From assembly GCA_030145015.1 (NCBI GenBank), contig JAQYWI010000040.1, positions 1 to 35,292 on the forward strand: DNA of 35,292 nucleotides, written 5' to 3'. Numbering within the stretch: position 1 is the first letter of the stretch; each line of letters starts with the position of its first letter. A model generated the notes under the pieces. That model worked only from the letters and a program-made list of their open reading frames with translations, was not told the origin of the DNA and did no database searches. Origin of the DNA: Desulfobacterales bacterium. Lineage in GTDB: Bacteria; Desulfobacterota; Desulfobacteria; Desulfobacterales; JAHEIW01. Below, piece after piece: positions 22,591-31,242 of this stretch. The position numbers were made by a program, and so were the translations under genes.

Positions 22591-22630
22591 CCTCATTAAA
22601 ATGAGAAACCTTAATAAAGGAGTAATTGAT

Positions 22631-25135
22631 ATGCGGACCGAACCGGTTAAATCCGAAAGGACTATGCTGAACAAATTAGATCTTCGCATCAGCGGCATGA
22701 GCTGCGCCAGTTGTGTCGCCAAAATCGAAAAGGGGCTTTCCAGGGTACCGGGTGTGGTTGAAGCCAAAGTCAATTTCGCGACGGAAAAGGCGACGATCGA
22801 GTATGATCCTTCCGAGGCGAATCCCTCAGATCTGGTGGGCACCGTAGAAGAGCTGGGCTATGCGGCACAGTCTCATAAAGTGATATTATCCGTTTTGGGA
22901 ATGTCTTGTGCATCATGCGTTAATCGGGTCCAAACGGCTTTAAATCAGGTGCCCGGCGTCATTGAAGCCACAGTAAATTTTGCAACCGAACAAGCCACCG
23001 TAGAATATATTCAAGGCCTGGTAAAAATAAAAGATCTAACCAGAGCAACGGAGGCCATTGGTTATACGCTGGTGGAAGCGGAGGAAGGACAGTTTATCGA
23101 CCAAGAGAAAGAGGCCAGGGATGCCGAATTTAATCTGCTAAAACACAAGTTTTTGACCGGCCTTTTGCTAGTCGCCCCGCTTTTCATCCTCGTTCACTGG
23201 GACAAACTGGGATTGGCGGGCATCGTGTCCTTAACCCAGCAAACCAACTACATCCTGCAGCTACTATTACAGACGCCGGTTCAATTCTGGGTCGGGTGGC
23301 AATTTTACAGAGGTGCTTTGGCTGCTGCCCGACACAGGACCAGCGATATGAATACATTGATTGTCGTGGGTACCTCAGCGGCATATCTGTATAGTGTACT
23401 GGCCACTTTTTTCCCGGGCCTGTTTACATCCGAGGGCCTCGCCCCAAAGGTTTATTTTGATACGGCCGGAGCCATTATCGTGCTGATCCTTCTGGGGCGG
23501 CTGTTGGAAGCCAGAGCAAAAGGACAAACCTCCGAAGCGATAAAGAAACTGATCGGCTTGCAGGCCAAAACAGCAACTGTGTTGGTAAATGGCGAAGAGC
23601 ATGAAATCCCGGTTGAACAGGTTCTCATCGGCGATACCGTAATCGTCAAACCGGGAGAGAAAATCCCGGTAGACGGGGTGGTTCTGGAAGGTCACTCTTC
23701 AGTTGATGAATCCATGGTTACCGGCGAATCCATCCCGATTGAAAAGATCACCGGTGATGAAGTCGTCGGTGCCACCATTAACAAGACGGGGACTTTTAAA
23801 TTTAAGGCCACAAAAGTCGGCAAGGACACGATGCTGGCTCAAATCATTAAAATGGTGGAAGAAGCTCAGGGATCAAAACCGCCGATTGCAAGGCTGGTCG
23901 ATGTGATTGCAAGTTACTTTGTACCTGCCGTTATCGGGATTGCCGCGATTACATTTTTTATCTGGTACTTCTTCGGACCATCGCCGGCCCTGACCTATGC
24001 TGTGCTTAATTTTGTGGCGGTTATGATTATTGCCTGTCCGTGTGCCCTGGGTTTGGCCACGCCGACGTCCATAATGGTCGGGACCGGAAAGGGCGCCGAA
24101 CATGGTGTTCTGATCCGGGGTGGCGAAGCCCTTGAGACCGCGCATAAACTGAATGCGATCGTTCTTGACAAGACCGGTACGATTACAAAAGGCGAACCCG
24201 CTGTCACCGATGTCTTAACACTCGAAGGCTATGGAGCCGAAGAAATATTGGGACTGGCAGCGTCGGCTGAAAAGAGTTCGGAGCACCCCCTTGGCGAAGC
24301 CATTTTGAAAAAGGCCCGGGAAGATGACCTGGACCTGAAAGATCCCGGTGATTTTAATGCAATTCCCGGACATGGTATTGAGGCTACTATTGAAGGGAAA
24401 AAAGTGTTACTGGGAAATACCAGGTTGATGAACGATCGAAAAATCGGTCTGGAGTATCTGGAACATCGGGCGGAGGTATTGTCCGGTGAGGGCAAGACTC
24501 CCATGTGGGTTGCGGTTGATGGGAAAATTGCCGGCATCATTGCCGTGGCGGATACATTAAAAGAAAGCTCAAAGGCCGCCATCGCAGCTCTGCGTAATTT
24601 AGGTCTTGAAGTAATTATGTTGACAGGAGACAATCGGCGCACCGCGGGTGCCATTGCCAGACAAATTGGTATCGATAGAACTTTGGCTGAAGTATTGCCG
24701 GATGGCAAGGCCGATGAGATTAAAAAACTGCAGTCAGAAAATAAAATAGTCGCTATGGTCGGCGATGGTATTAATGATGCTCCGGCTCTAGCCCAAGCCG
24801 ATGTGGGGTTTGCCATCGGAACCGGCACAGATGTGGCCATGGAATCATCAGATATCACCCTGATCGCCGGGGACCTGACGGGAGTGGTTACGGCCATTGC
24901 TTTGAGCAAAGCCACCATTCGCAACATCAAACAGAATCTTTTTTGGGCGTTTGCATACAATACGATCTTAATACCGGTTGCAGCCGGAGTTCTGTTTCCA
25001 TTTTTCGGGATATTGCTTAACCCCATTTTTGCAGCCGCAGCCATGGCACTTTCCTCTGTGACTGTGGTAACCAATGCTTTGAGATTAAGAAGGTTCAAAC
25101 CTCCTTCTATAGGCAAAGCGATGTTTGAGATCTAG
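22631..25135 (+). CDS. copA: Copper-translocating P1B-type ATPase (Cu(I) exporter)
   Basis: 834 aa from the ATG at 22631, with AAAGGAG 8 bp upstream. Two N-terminal HMA domains, each with GMSCASC (about 22-28 and 92-98), a pair of TM helices, the actuator domain with TGES, the transport motif CPC at 469-471 typical of Cu(I) pumps, the phosphorylation site DKTGT (D513), HP motif in SEHPLG, and [10 protein letters not shown] in the hinge. The C-terminal TM helices contain the AYN and SS residues expected of CopA. It pumps Cu(I) out of the cytoplasm using ATP. Its sigma-54 promoter with a distant enhancer differs from the usual CueR or CsoR control of copA. Confidence 0.96.
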   Translation: MRTEPVKSERTMLNKLDLRISGMSCASCVAKIEKGLSRVPGVVEAKVNFATEKATIEYDPSEANPSDLVGTVEELGYAAQSHKVILSVLGMSCASCVNRVQTALNQVPGVIEATVNFATEQATVEYIQGLVKIKDLTRATEAIGYTLVEAEEGQFIDQEKEARDAEFNLLKHKFLTGLLLVAPLFILVHWDKLGLAGIVSLTQQTNYILQLLLQTPVQFWVGWQFYRGALAAARHRTSDMNTLIVVGTSAAYLYSVLATFFPGLFTSEGLAPKVYFDTAGAIIVLILLGRLLEARAKGQTSEAIKKLIGLQAKTATVLVNGEEHEIPVEQVLIGDTVIVKPGEKIPVDGVVLEGHSSVDESMVTGESIPIEKITGDEVVGATINKTGTFKFKATKVGKDTMLAQIIKMVEEAQGSKPPIARLVDVIASYFVPAVIGIAAITFFIWYFFGPSPALTYAVLNFVAVMIIACPCALGLATPTSIMVGTGKGAEHGVLIRGGEALETAHKLNAIVLDKTGTITKGEPAVTDVLTLEGYGAEEILGLAASAEKSSEHPLGEAILKKAREDDLDLKDPGDFNAIPGHGIEATIEGKKVLLGNTRLMNDRKIGLEYLEHRAEVLSGEGKTPMWVAVDGKIAGIIAVADTLKESSKAAIAALRNLGLEVIMLTGDNRRTAGAIARQIGIDRTLAEVLPDGKADEIKKLQSENKIVAMVGDGINDAPALAQADVGFAIGTGTDVAMESSDITLIAGDLTGVVTAIALSKATIRNIKQNLFWAFAYNTILIPVAAGVLFPFFGILLNPIFAAAAMALSSVTVVTNALRLRRFKPPSIGKAMFEI

Positions 25136-25206
25136 GGGCGAACTATAATCCTATAGCGTTGATTTCTATCCTTACCTTTAATGCAAAGCAAATGGATTAA
25201 CTTACG

Positions 25207-25938
25207 ATGACGCTCTTTATTTGGATTCAAAATCTATTTTCAAAGGATAAATCGGAAGTTCGGAGCGATGAGGTTCTCCCGATGGAAAAACAGTTAAAGG
25301 CGTGGCATAGAGCCAATGATAAAATGGACTGGGGTATAAGGGGCGAAGAATTTGAGCGGTTTGCGGCATCATTACCACCGCCTTTGACGGATAGCGATCG
25401 AATGCAGGGCTTTATTGGATCCGTTCTATTCTATGGGTTTGGCGATGACGGCCATGGACATGCGGATCCGATCCTTTCAGGAAAGCTGGCCTGGGAATAT
25501 GCTATTAAAGACAGAAAAAATAAAACATGGCGGTGTGAGTATGTTGATTTCAACAAGCCGGAGGATATCCGCTTGCGGCCTGGTGCACCATTTCGGCCCA
25601 AAGGTTTTTATTATGCAAAAATTCAACCGGGCCAGAGGTTTCAAGCCATGACAGTATCGCAATTGCGGAAGACGCTTGCGTCAGATACAGGATGCGGCCC
25701 TGAAGGCTTCCAGTTTCTATCCATAACCCATCCCCATTTTGCGGAGCTGATGAACACACGAAAACTTCCTTTCATGGCCCTTGCGGATTATGATGTAGCC
25801 CCTTACGGGTATAATGATTTTTTTGATGCACCCCAGCTTTTTTGCAGCAACAACAAGCTAGGGCTAGGAATAGGTAACATAGACCGCAATTATCCTCTCT
25901 TTGGAATTCCAACCTTGCAATTGAGCGGCGGGCCGTAA
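25207..25938 (+). CDS. Hypothetical cytoplasmic protein in the copA operon
   Basis: 243 aa. No TM helix or signal peptide. A distinctive central GFGDDGHGHADPILSGK (about 78-94), several aromatic residues and scattered His. An alternative start at 25282 has a GAGG ribosome site and drops 25 poorly structured residues; I keep the longer form with reservation. It follows copA by 71 bp and precedes the methyltransferase by 28 bp, implying co-transcription. I do not recognise its family. Confidence 0.65.
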   Translation: MTLFIWIQNLFSKDKSEVRSDEVLPMEKQLKAWHRANDKMDWGIRGEEFERFAASLPPPLTDSDRMQGFIGSVLFYGFGDDGHGHADPILSGKLAWEYAIKDRKNKTWRCEYVDFNKPEDIRLRPGAPFRPKGFYYAKIQPGQRFQAMTVSQLRKTLASDTGCGPEGFQFLSITHPHFAELMNTRKLPFMALADYDVAPYGYNDFFDAPQLFCSNNKLGLGIGNIDRNYPLFGIPTLQLSGGP

Positions 25939-25966
25939 GTTAAGAACAATATTTCCTAAGAAATAT

Positions 25967-26620
25967 ATGAACGCAGAAAGAGCTTTATTTATGTCCAAGA
26001 AATCTTCACTTATCCTTACTCGCAAGCGTTACAACCGGATGGCCTTGATTTTCGATTTTGTGGAGGCGCCTGTTGAGAAAATACGCTTTGCATCATGGAG
26101 ACAAAGGCTGCGAACGAGCATTGTTGGACCAAAAGCCCTGGAGGTCGGCGTGGGAACCGGGAAAAACCTACCGTATTATCCGCAAGATGTTGATATTACA
26201 GCAATCGATCTTAGTCCTCGGATGCTTTCCAGGGCCCGCCGAAAGGCCGAAAAACTCGTTTTGGATGTTAGGCTTCTGGAAATGGACGCTCAAAATTTGG
26301 CATTTCCAGACCATATTTTTGATACGGTTTTTGCTACCTTTGTATTTTGTTCGGTGCCGGATCCGGTAAAAGGATTGCAAGAACTTCGCAGGGTTTGCAA
26401 ACCTGAAGGCAGACTTTTGCTTCTTGAACATATGCAACCGGGGAATTTTATATTAAAAATTATATTTGATCTCTTCAATCCTATGGTCGTTCGGATGGTG
26501 GGTGCCAATATCAATCGCAAGACAGTAGATAATATTCGTTTGGCCGGGTGGCAAATTCGGGTGGAAGAAAACCTTTCATCGGATATCGTTCGATGGATAG
26601 AAGCCCAACCGTTAGAATGA
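25967..26620 (+). CDS. SAM-dependent class I methyltransferase
   Basis: 217 aa. Rossmann-fold methyltransferase: motif I EVGVGTGKNLPYYP (about 56-69), motif II acidic IDLSPRMLSRA (about 79-89), and motif post-II FVFCSVPDP with LLLEHMQPG later, as in UbiE/PmtA-type enzymes. The N-terminal YNRMALIFDFVE resembles phospholipid N-methyltransferases, so lipid or small-molecule methylation is likely. A shorter start at 25991 (MSKKSS) is possible. With the ICMT-like protein at 15874, this is the second methyltransferase in the regulon. Confidence 0.85.
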   Translation: MNAERALFMSKKSSLILTRKRYNRMALIFDFVEAPVEKIRFASWRQRLRTSIVGPKALEVGVGTGKNLPYYPQDVDITAIDLSPRMLSRARRKAEKLVLDVRLLEMDAQNLAFPDHIFDTVFATFVFCSVPDPVKGLQELRRVCKPEGRLLLLEHMQPGNFILKIIFDLFNPMVVRMVGANINRKTVDNIRLAGWQIRVEENLSSDIVRWIEAQPLE

Positions 26621-26704
26621 TGGGTTTCTATTTAATTTTAAATTCAATTCCGCTGTATTTTAAGATTGACGCACGGTTTTAAATATTATATACTACTGTG
26701 TGGT

Positions 26705-27142
26705 ATGAATGTAAAATTAAACATACGCAAAGGGTTCTCCCGAAAAGCGATCGGCTTCATCTTTGTACTTTTTATAAGCATCAGTTTTCCGCTTAGCGGG
26801 GCGATGGCCGACAGTTGCAAAGGTGGTGTCGGTTGTTTAAATTGTACCGAACCGGCGCATTCTCATGTCCCAGGCACAGAAGCGGGTATGGCGCCGCATG
26901 GTTGCCAGCCTGCCGAGCAAAACAGTACCTGCGGCGTAGAAATCAGTCAGAGTCCGGATGAATTTCACGGCATTGTTTCATCGGCAAGATCAAACCACCA
27001 GGTATATTCCGGTATTTTTGCCGCTGCCTCTGATGTATATGGGCAATTCCGTGTTCCCGGAGCGTTCATTTCACAATTTCCTTTGTCAGATTCAGGTGGG
27101 CAAGCTCCGATCTATTTACTCAACCAATCCCTGCTGTGTTAA
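26705..27142 (+). CDS. Exported Cys/His-rich small protein
   Basis: 145 aa from the ATG at 26705; the frame extends to a TTG at 26666 but the signal peptide (about 10-33, ending AMA) fits the ATG. Mature N-terminus CKGGVGCLNC, then PAHSHVPG, HGCQPAEQ and STCGVE: six cysteines with interspersed histidines, a probable metal-binding arrangement. The C-terminal half is less remarkable and ends NQSLLC. The layout is like DUF2946-type proteins of metal-resistance operons. End of the copA operon, followed by repeat B. Confidence 0.6.
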   Translation: MNVKLNIRKGFSRKAIGFIFVLFISISFPLSGAMADSCKGGVGCLNCTEPAHSHVPGTEAGMAPHGCQPAEQNSTCGVEISQSPDEFHGIVSSARSNHQVYSGIFAAASDVYGQFRVPGAFISQFPLSDSGGQAPIYLLNQSLLC

Positions 27143-27188
27143 ATCCTCCCATTTCAATTTCTTTGGATTATCCCCATTATTAATTGGA

Positions 27189-27312
27189 TTTTCCAAACCG
27201 GGCGCTTCGCACCCGGTTCCACCCGCAACGATTGGGGCACTTCGCGCCCCTGTCTTTTACCGCCTATGGCGGTAAAATCCAAGCCACCCGCTGTGCGGGT
27301 GGTCGTTGACTC
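27189..27312. repeat. Family B multi-hairpin repeat, copy 2 (intergenic)
   Basis: Same 124-bp core as 15263-15386 with four substitutions. The differences fall in palindrome arms: the third palindrome's turn (CCTATGG instead of CCGATGG) and improved arm pairing in the last stem (GCGGGTGG with CCACCCGC). It begins 47 bp after the last gene of the copA operon and ends 7 bp before the first of two enhancer sites. Confidence 0.9.
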
Positions 27313-27318
27313 GGTTGC

Positions 27319-27335
27319 TGGTAACTTTTTATCCA
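27319..27335. promoter_or_regulatory. Degenerate enhancer site, UAS 27319
   Basis: TGGTAA-CTTTT-TATCCA keeps one perfect half of the palindrome and the same spacer. It begins 32 bp (three helical turns) before the perfect site at 27351. Confidence 0.55.
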
Positions 27336-27350
27336 GTATAGGCTGCCGTG

Positions 27351-27367
27351 TGGATACTTTTTATCCA
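27351..27367. promoter_or_regulatory. Enhancer palindrome before PepSY/cupredoxin block
   Basis: TGGATACTTTTTATCCA, the same 17-mer as at 22397-22413, centred 127 bp upstream of the sigma-54 promoter at 27486. Confidence 0.82.
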
Positions 27368-27485
27368 GTTTGCAGCCATATTCTGGTGTATACCGATTTG
27401 AAATGATTGTAATTAAAAATGGAGGTAATAAAAATTATCTGTTAATTCAAAATGTTATAATGTTATTTCAGTTCATTATGACAGG

Positions 27486-27501
27486 TGGCACAACCGTTGC
27501 T
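27486..27501 (+). promoter_or_regulatory. Sigma-54 promoter for the PepSY/cupredoxin block
   Basis: TGGCACAACCGTTGCT is a full consensus match. Start predicted near 27513, 47 nt before the ATG at 27560, which has a strong AAGGAGG ribosome site. Confidence 0.88.
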
Positions 27502-27559
27502 ATTCATATTAAAAAATAAAATTTGATATTTATCTAAATAAATTAAGGAGGCCAAAAAA

Positions 27560-27919
27560 ATGATAAGACTAACGAAACCCGTTATTACCGCTTCTCTGGT
27601 TTTGACCATTGCAGTACTGATCAATTTTGTAGGTATAGATATCGCGAATGCATGTGGCTGGGGTCAATCAGGCGGTGGGGATTATGTACCCCAGAGGCGT
27701 GATCAAAATGGATATTTAGCCCAAAAGCAGGCACTTACCCAGGAGCAAGCCCGGGATATCGTGACCAATTATGTGAAAAGATTAAATCCCGAGCTTAAAA
27801 TTGGGAAAATTACCGATAATGGCGGCTTTTATGAGGCCGAGATCATCGCAGAGAATAACGAGGTCATCCAACTCGTCGGTATAGATAAGCGATCCGGTCG
27901 ACTGATACTGCTCAATTAA
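27560..27919 (+). CDS. Exported PepSY-domain protein
   Basis: 119 aa. Signal peptide about 1-30 with a single Cys just after it (ANACGWGQ). Residues 31-55 are Gly/Gln/Arg-rich. The PepSY domain (about 57-119) has the typical LTQEQARDIVTNYVKRLNP helix and the FYEAEIIAENNEVIQLVGID hairpin. PepSY domains often act as inhibitors or binding modules outside the cell membrane. It is the first gene after the enhancer/sigma-54 promoter. A weak terminator behind it may make it more highly expressed than the genes downstream. Confidence 0.82.
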   Translation: MIRLTKPVITASLVLTIAVLINFVGIDIANACGWGQSGGGDYVPQRRDQNGYLAQKQALTQEQARDIVTNYVKRLNPELKIGKITDNGGFYEAEIIAENNEVIQLVGIDKRSGRLILLN

Positions 27920-27925
27920 TATTAC

Positions 27926-27957
27926 GCGTATATGCTCGTCTAAAATACGCATTTTTT
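27926..27957 (+). terminator. Weak terminator or attenuator after the PepSY gene
   Basis: Stem GCGTAT (27926-27931) with ATACGC (27945-27950), 13-nt loop, followed by ATTTTTT. The stem is short, so partial read-through into the cupredoxin gene 132 bp downstream is likely. Confidence 0.45.
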
Positions 27958-28088
27958 AGAGAACCGGGTTAACAAAAGATTGAAATTCTTTTAAGACCCA
28001 AATACATCCAATATCCCTGACGGCTGTAATCAGGACAATATTGCCCCAAATCCAGCTGTTGGTAAAATTGCTTAGTGAGGAGTATTTT

Positions 28089-28562
28089 ATGCAAAGCAGG
28101 AATAAAAAACTGGATCTTTTCTTCCTTGTTTTGTTAGCGATAGTTTTAGCCGGAGTGCCTTTCGGCATCTCGTATTATAATAATTACGCATCATCTCAAC
28201 ATCTACCTGCCGAAGCCAAAATGCTTACCCTTACCGGCCACTCCGAACGAGGCTGGGTAATCGGCGAGGCGACGGCCGTTGATGCGATTTTTTTCTGGCA
28301 AAAACAGGGACAACCTGTTGAAAAACCGGTACTCGAAGTTAAAAAAGACGATGTCGTTGTTCTAAAACTGATGAGTAGCGACGTGGTTCACGGTTTCAGC
28401 TTAAAGGACTTTGGTGTTTTTTTAACTGACGGAATTCAGCCGGGAAAGGCCGTTTACGTGTCGTTTAAAGCCGATAAGGTTGGCACCTTTACCTTCTCCT
28501 GCAATGCGATCTGTGGCGACATCCATCAGAACATGCAGGGTACTCTGGTGGTTACAGCTTAA
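28089..28562 (+). CDS. Membrane-anchored CuA-type cupredoxin
   Basis: 157 aa from the ATG at 28089 (GAGGAG upstream); a longer in-frame start at 28041 has no leader-like start. TM anchor about 9-30. The cupredoxin domain (about 75-157) contains the binuclear CuA ligand set: H101 in VVHGFS and CNAICGDIHQNM with C138, C142, H146 and M149, as in cytochrome oxidase subunit II and N2OR. It lacks the two-helix hairpin and the oxidase, so it probably shuttles electrons at the outer face of the membrane. The neighbouring pentaheme cytochrome is a possible redox partner. Confidence 0.88.
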   Translation: MQSRNKKLDLFFLVLLAIVLAGVPFGISYYNNYASSQHLPAEAKMLTLTGHSERGWVIGEATAVDAIFFWQKQGQPVEKPVLEVKKDDVVVLKLMSSDVVHGFSLKDFGVFLTDGIQPGKAVYVSFKADKVGTFTFSCNAICGDIHQNMQGTLVVTA

Positions 28563-28676
28563 TTCCTTCCCCGCCATAGGCATCAGGCACCTCCCAGGAT
28601 ACGATTGCTGTAAGGTCTATTGCGGCCGGTTTGACCCGTGACCCCAGGATTTAATTTAGCCCGACATCGAGTTGAT

Positions 28677-30389
28677 ATGAACTATTCAAATTTTAAGATG
28701 ATTAAAAAAATACTCCCGTTTGCCGGCATCATCGTAATAGCGGTTTTACTGGTCGTTTTTTATCTGAAAAAACCCGGCAGCGTTCAAGCAGCGGCTGAAG
28801 AACTTACAGGTCCCGTAATCCGGGGCCGTGTCATATCCACCTATGGGCCGGTGGAAAACGCCAGGGTCAGAATAATCGGGGCAGAAAACTTTACCCTCAC
28901 CGACCGGCAGGGGCGCTACGAACTCCAAACTGCGCATTCAGCGCGTGAACGCGTGATCGTAACCGCCGGCAAGGAAGGCTGGTTCAACAACGGACAGATT
29001 GCCAATTTCTCAGGCCGTACGCGGGACATCTTTTTAAACCCGGTCTTTCTGGATGATCGCGCCGGCTATCGTTTTATTTCTCCGGTGACCTGTGCCAGAT
29101 GTCATATAAAACTGACCCGCTACTACGACCAATCCAAAATGGCCCACACCACCTCCAATCCCAAATTGCTGAATATGTATTACGGAACCGATGCCTTTAA
29201 TCGGCCGGGTGTGGGACCCGGGTACCGGCTGGACAACCCCAATAACGAAGGCAACTGTACGACCTGCCACGCGCCATCGGCTGCCGGCGCTATCCCGGCC
29301 TCTCAGGATTTAAAAAACGTGCTGGGCTCGCCCTCGACAGAATGGGACGGGATTAGCTGTGACTATTGTCACAAGGTCAGAAAAGTCATTAAGGACAAGA
29401 CCAAACCCAGCCAGACGACAGCCGTTCATGAAAGGCAAACGCCTGCCCAGGGCAACTCCATTCTTGTCTTTGGTCCTTATGATGATGTGGTCGCACCGCC
29501 AATGGCGGCCTCGTATAACCCGATCTTCGATCAGGGGCAGTTTTGCTCCCTGTGCCACAGTCAGTCCCAAAAGCTGGTGGGCGGTAAAGACTGGGACAGC
29601 AGTAAAATTTATTCAACTGCAGAATGGAAAGCATTTGGTCTGAAAGACAAAACCTTCATCCCCATCCAGACCACCTATCAGGAGTGGAAGCAGTGGCAGG
29701 ATCAACTTCCTGCCGGCGATACCAACAAAGGCAAAAAATGCCAGGACTGTCATATGAGCTGGCGCAAAGAGATGCTGCCTTACGATAATTATGTCGTCGA
29801 CCAAAACGCCCGAAATATGTGGGGCAACTTCAGGTCACCGAAAAACATTCGTCCCCATCATTTTGACGGGGGTACCGAGATCCAGCTTAAGACCGCCCTG
29901 GGTCTGGAGCTGGAAGGAGCTGTTTCCGACAACAAACTGACGATTACAGCTTTCATCACAAATACCAACGGCGGTCACTGGGTACCCACCGGAGAGACGA
30001 TGCGCAGCGTGATGTTACTGCTTAAAGCGACGGACTCCAGCGGAAAACCCCTTAAAATGATAAACGGCAGCAAACTTCCGGATTGGACCGGAAAGGGGAA
30101 TGTTAAAACGGGCCATTATGCCGGGCTTCCGGGGGCGGCCTTCGCGCGGGTACTGGGTGATGATGAAGGCAATCTGCATGTGCCCTTCTGGAAAGCCACC
30201 CGGATTGTCTCAGATACCCGCATTCGGCCTAAAAAGACGACAACGTTTAAATTTGAATTTTTAATCGAAGATCCTGAAGACGAACCCACGGCCGAAGCTA
30301 GCCTCATCTATCGTCCGGCGATCCGGTCGCTGGCCAAGATAAAAAATTGGAACGTCGAGGATATCTTAATTACCAGCAGTGTCTGGTAG
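28677..30389 (+). CDS. Pentaheme c-type cytochrome with N-terminal Ig-like domain
   Basis: 570 aa from the ATG at 28677; a second possible start is the ATG at 28698. TM anchor about 10-30. A carboxypeptidase-regulatory-like beta domain (about 40-115) precedes five CxxCH heme sites: C139 (CARCH), C194 (CTTCH), C228 (CDYCH), C290 (CSLCH) and C355 (CQDCH). The C-terminal third (about 400-570) is beta-rich without hemes. The heme part resembles cytochrome c554-type families. It needs heme ligation, which the CcdA/TlpA pair downstream could supply. No ribosome site is strong. It probably carries electrons to or from the cupredoxins. Confidence 0.88.
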   Translation: MNYSNFKMIKKILPFAGIIVIAVLLVVFYLKKPGSVQAAAEELTGPVIRGRVISTYGPVENARVRIIGAENFTLTDRQGRYELQTAHSARERVIVTAGKEGWFNNGQIANFSGRTRDIFLNPVFLDDRAGYRFISPVTCARCHIKLTRYYDQSKMAHTTSNPKLLNMYYGTDAFNRPGVGPGYRLDNPNNEGNCTTCHAPSAAGAIPASQDLKNVLGSPSTEWDGISCDYCHKVRKVIKDKTKPSQTTAVHERQTPAQGNSILVFGPYDDVVAPPMAASYNPIFDQGQFCSLCHSQSQKLVGGKDWDSSKIYSTAEWKAFGLKDKTFIPIQTTYQEWKQWQDQLPAGDTNKGKKCQDCHMSWRKEMLPYDNYVVDQNARNMWGNFRSPKNIRPHHFDGGTEIQLKTALGLELEGAVSDNKLTITAFITNTNGGHWVPTGETMRSVMLLLKATDSSGKPLKMINGSKLPDWTGKGNVKTGHYAGLPGAAFARVLGDDEGNLHVPFWKATRIVSDTRIRPKKTTTFKFEFLIEDPEDEPTAEASLIYRPAIRSLAKIKNWNVEDILITSSVW

Positions 30390-30407
30390 TTTTAGGAGGA
30401 AAATAAT

Positions 30408-31073
30408 TTGCGGAAGTTTTATACGATTCTATTTTCAATTGTTTTTTTGACTGTTTTGTGCTTGCCGGGGCCGGCGTTTGCCGGAAATATTAAAGGGGCG
30501 CTAAAGGTAAAAGGACTGCGTACGCCTGAAAATATCCTGGTATATCTGAGCAAGGCGCCCCCGGCCACTGAAGATCTTTCAAAAGTAAAATTCGTTATGG
30601 ATCAGCGCAACCTGGAATTTGTCCCGCAGGTATTGCCGGTTTTGGTAGGCGCCACGGTTGATTTTCCGAATAATGACAAGGTGGATCATAATGTTTTTTC
30701 GATGTCGCGTACCAAAAAATTTAACCTGGGAAGTTACACGGCCGGGGAGAGCAAATCGGTGGTATTCGATAAACCCGGAATCGTGGAGCTGCGCTGTGAT
30801 GTGCATGCCGAAATGGCCGCCTATATTCTCGTGATGAAAAATCCTTATTTTGCCGTAACGGATAAACAGGGTCATTTTGAAATCCCGGATTCGCGCCACC
30901 TCGAACAAACCGGTTTAACCGGCGTAAAGGATCTTGCTCCGGGAAAATATTTCATTAAATCCTGGCATCAAAAATTAAAGAGCCAAAAACAGGCGGTTAT
31001 CGTACCCGAAAATGGGGATGTTACGATTCAACTGGATCTTACCCGGGGGACTCCCGGTGTTCTGTATAAATAA
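30408..31073 (+). CDS. Exported type-1 copper protein (methylamine-utilization-type cupredoxin)
   Basis: 221 aa, TTG start with AGGAGG 9 bp upstream. Signal peptide about 1-25 (FAG). A plastocyanin-like domain (about 28-145) has the type-1 copper ligands H94 (VDHNVFS), C130, H133 and M136 (CDVHAEM). The remaining part (about 145-215) is a small carboxypeptidase-regulatory-like beta domain, like the N-terminus of the cytochrome encoded immediately upstream. It starts 18 bp after the cytochrome stop, implying they are partners. Expected role: soluble one-electron carrier. Confidence 0.88.
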   Translation: MRKFYTILFSIVFLTVLCLPGPAFAGNIKGALKVKGLRTPENILVYLSKAPPATEDLSKVKFVMDQRNLEFVPQVLPVLVGATVDFPNNDKVDHNVFSMSRTKKFNLGSYTAGESKSVVFDKPGIVELRCDVHAEMAAYILVMKNPYFAVTDKQGHFEIPDSRHLEQTGLTGVKDLAPGKYFIKSWHQKLKSQKQAVIVPENGDVTIQLDLTRGTPGVLYK

Positions 31074-31104
31074 ACAGATCCATGACCAACAAAAAGGAAA
31101 GCGC

Positions 31105-31194
31105 CACTTTGTCCCCCTCCCTTAATCCCTCCCACCAGGGGAGGGAAGACACAACTCCTCCCCCTTGACGGGTGGCCGGGTGGGGGTGAAAGTG
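31105..31194. repeat. G/C-rich inverted repeat between cytochrome genes and ccdA
   Basis: Outer arms 31105-31121 and 31178-31194 pair at 14 of 17 positions (CACTTT, CCCCC, CCC blocks). An inner hairpin, TCCCTCCC (31126-31133) with GGGGAGGGA (31138-31146), sits between them. It could halt or process the transcript, or be a short dispersed repeat of the C-rich type common in bacterial genomes. Confidence 0.6.
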
Positions 31195-31242
31195 GTTGCC
31201 GATCAATGCATGAATTGCAGCCTTAACAAAAGGTTATGAAAT

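Noticed and set aside
24229..25116. Long antisense frame opposite copA (295 codons)
   Set aside because: Composition follows the copA codons in the opposite strand, with no ribosome site and no recognisable motif. The same applies to the long antisense frames opposite the multicopper oxidase, the kinase and the NosR-like genes.
15254..27312. CRISPR-like array from the repeated palindromes
   Set aside because: The palindromes differ from each other, there is no regular spacer pattern, and no cas gene is present.
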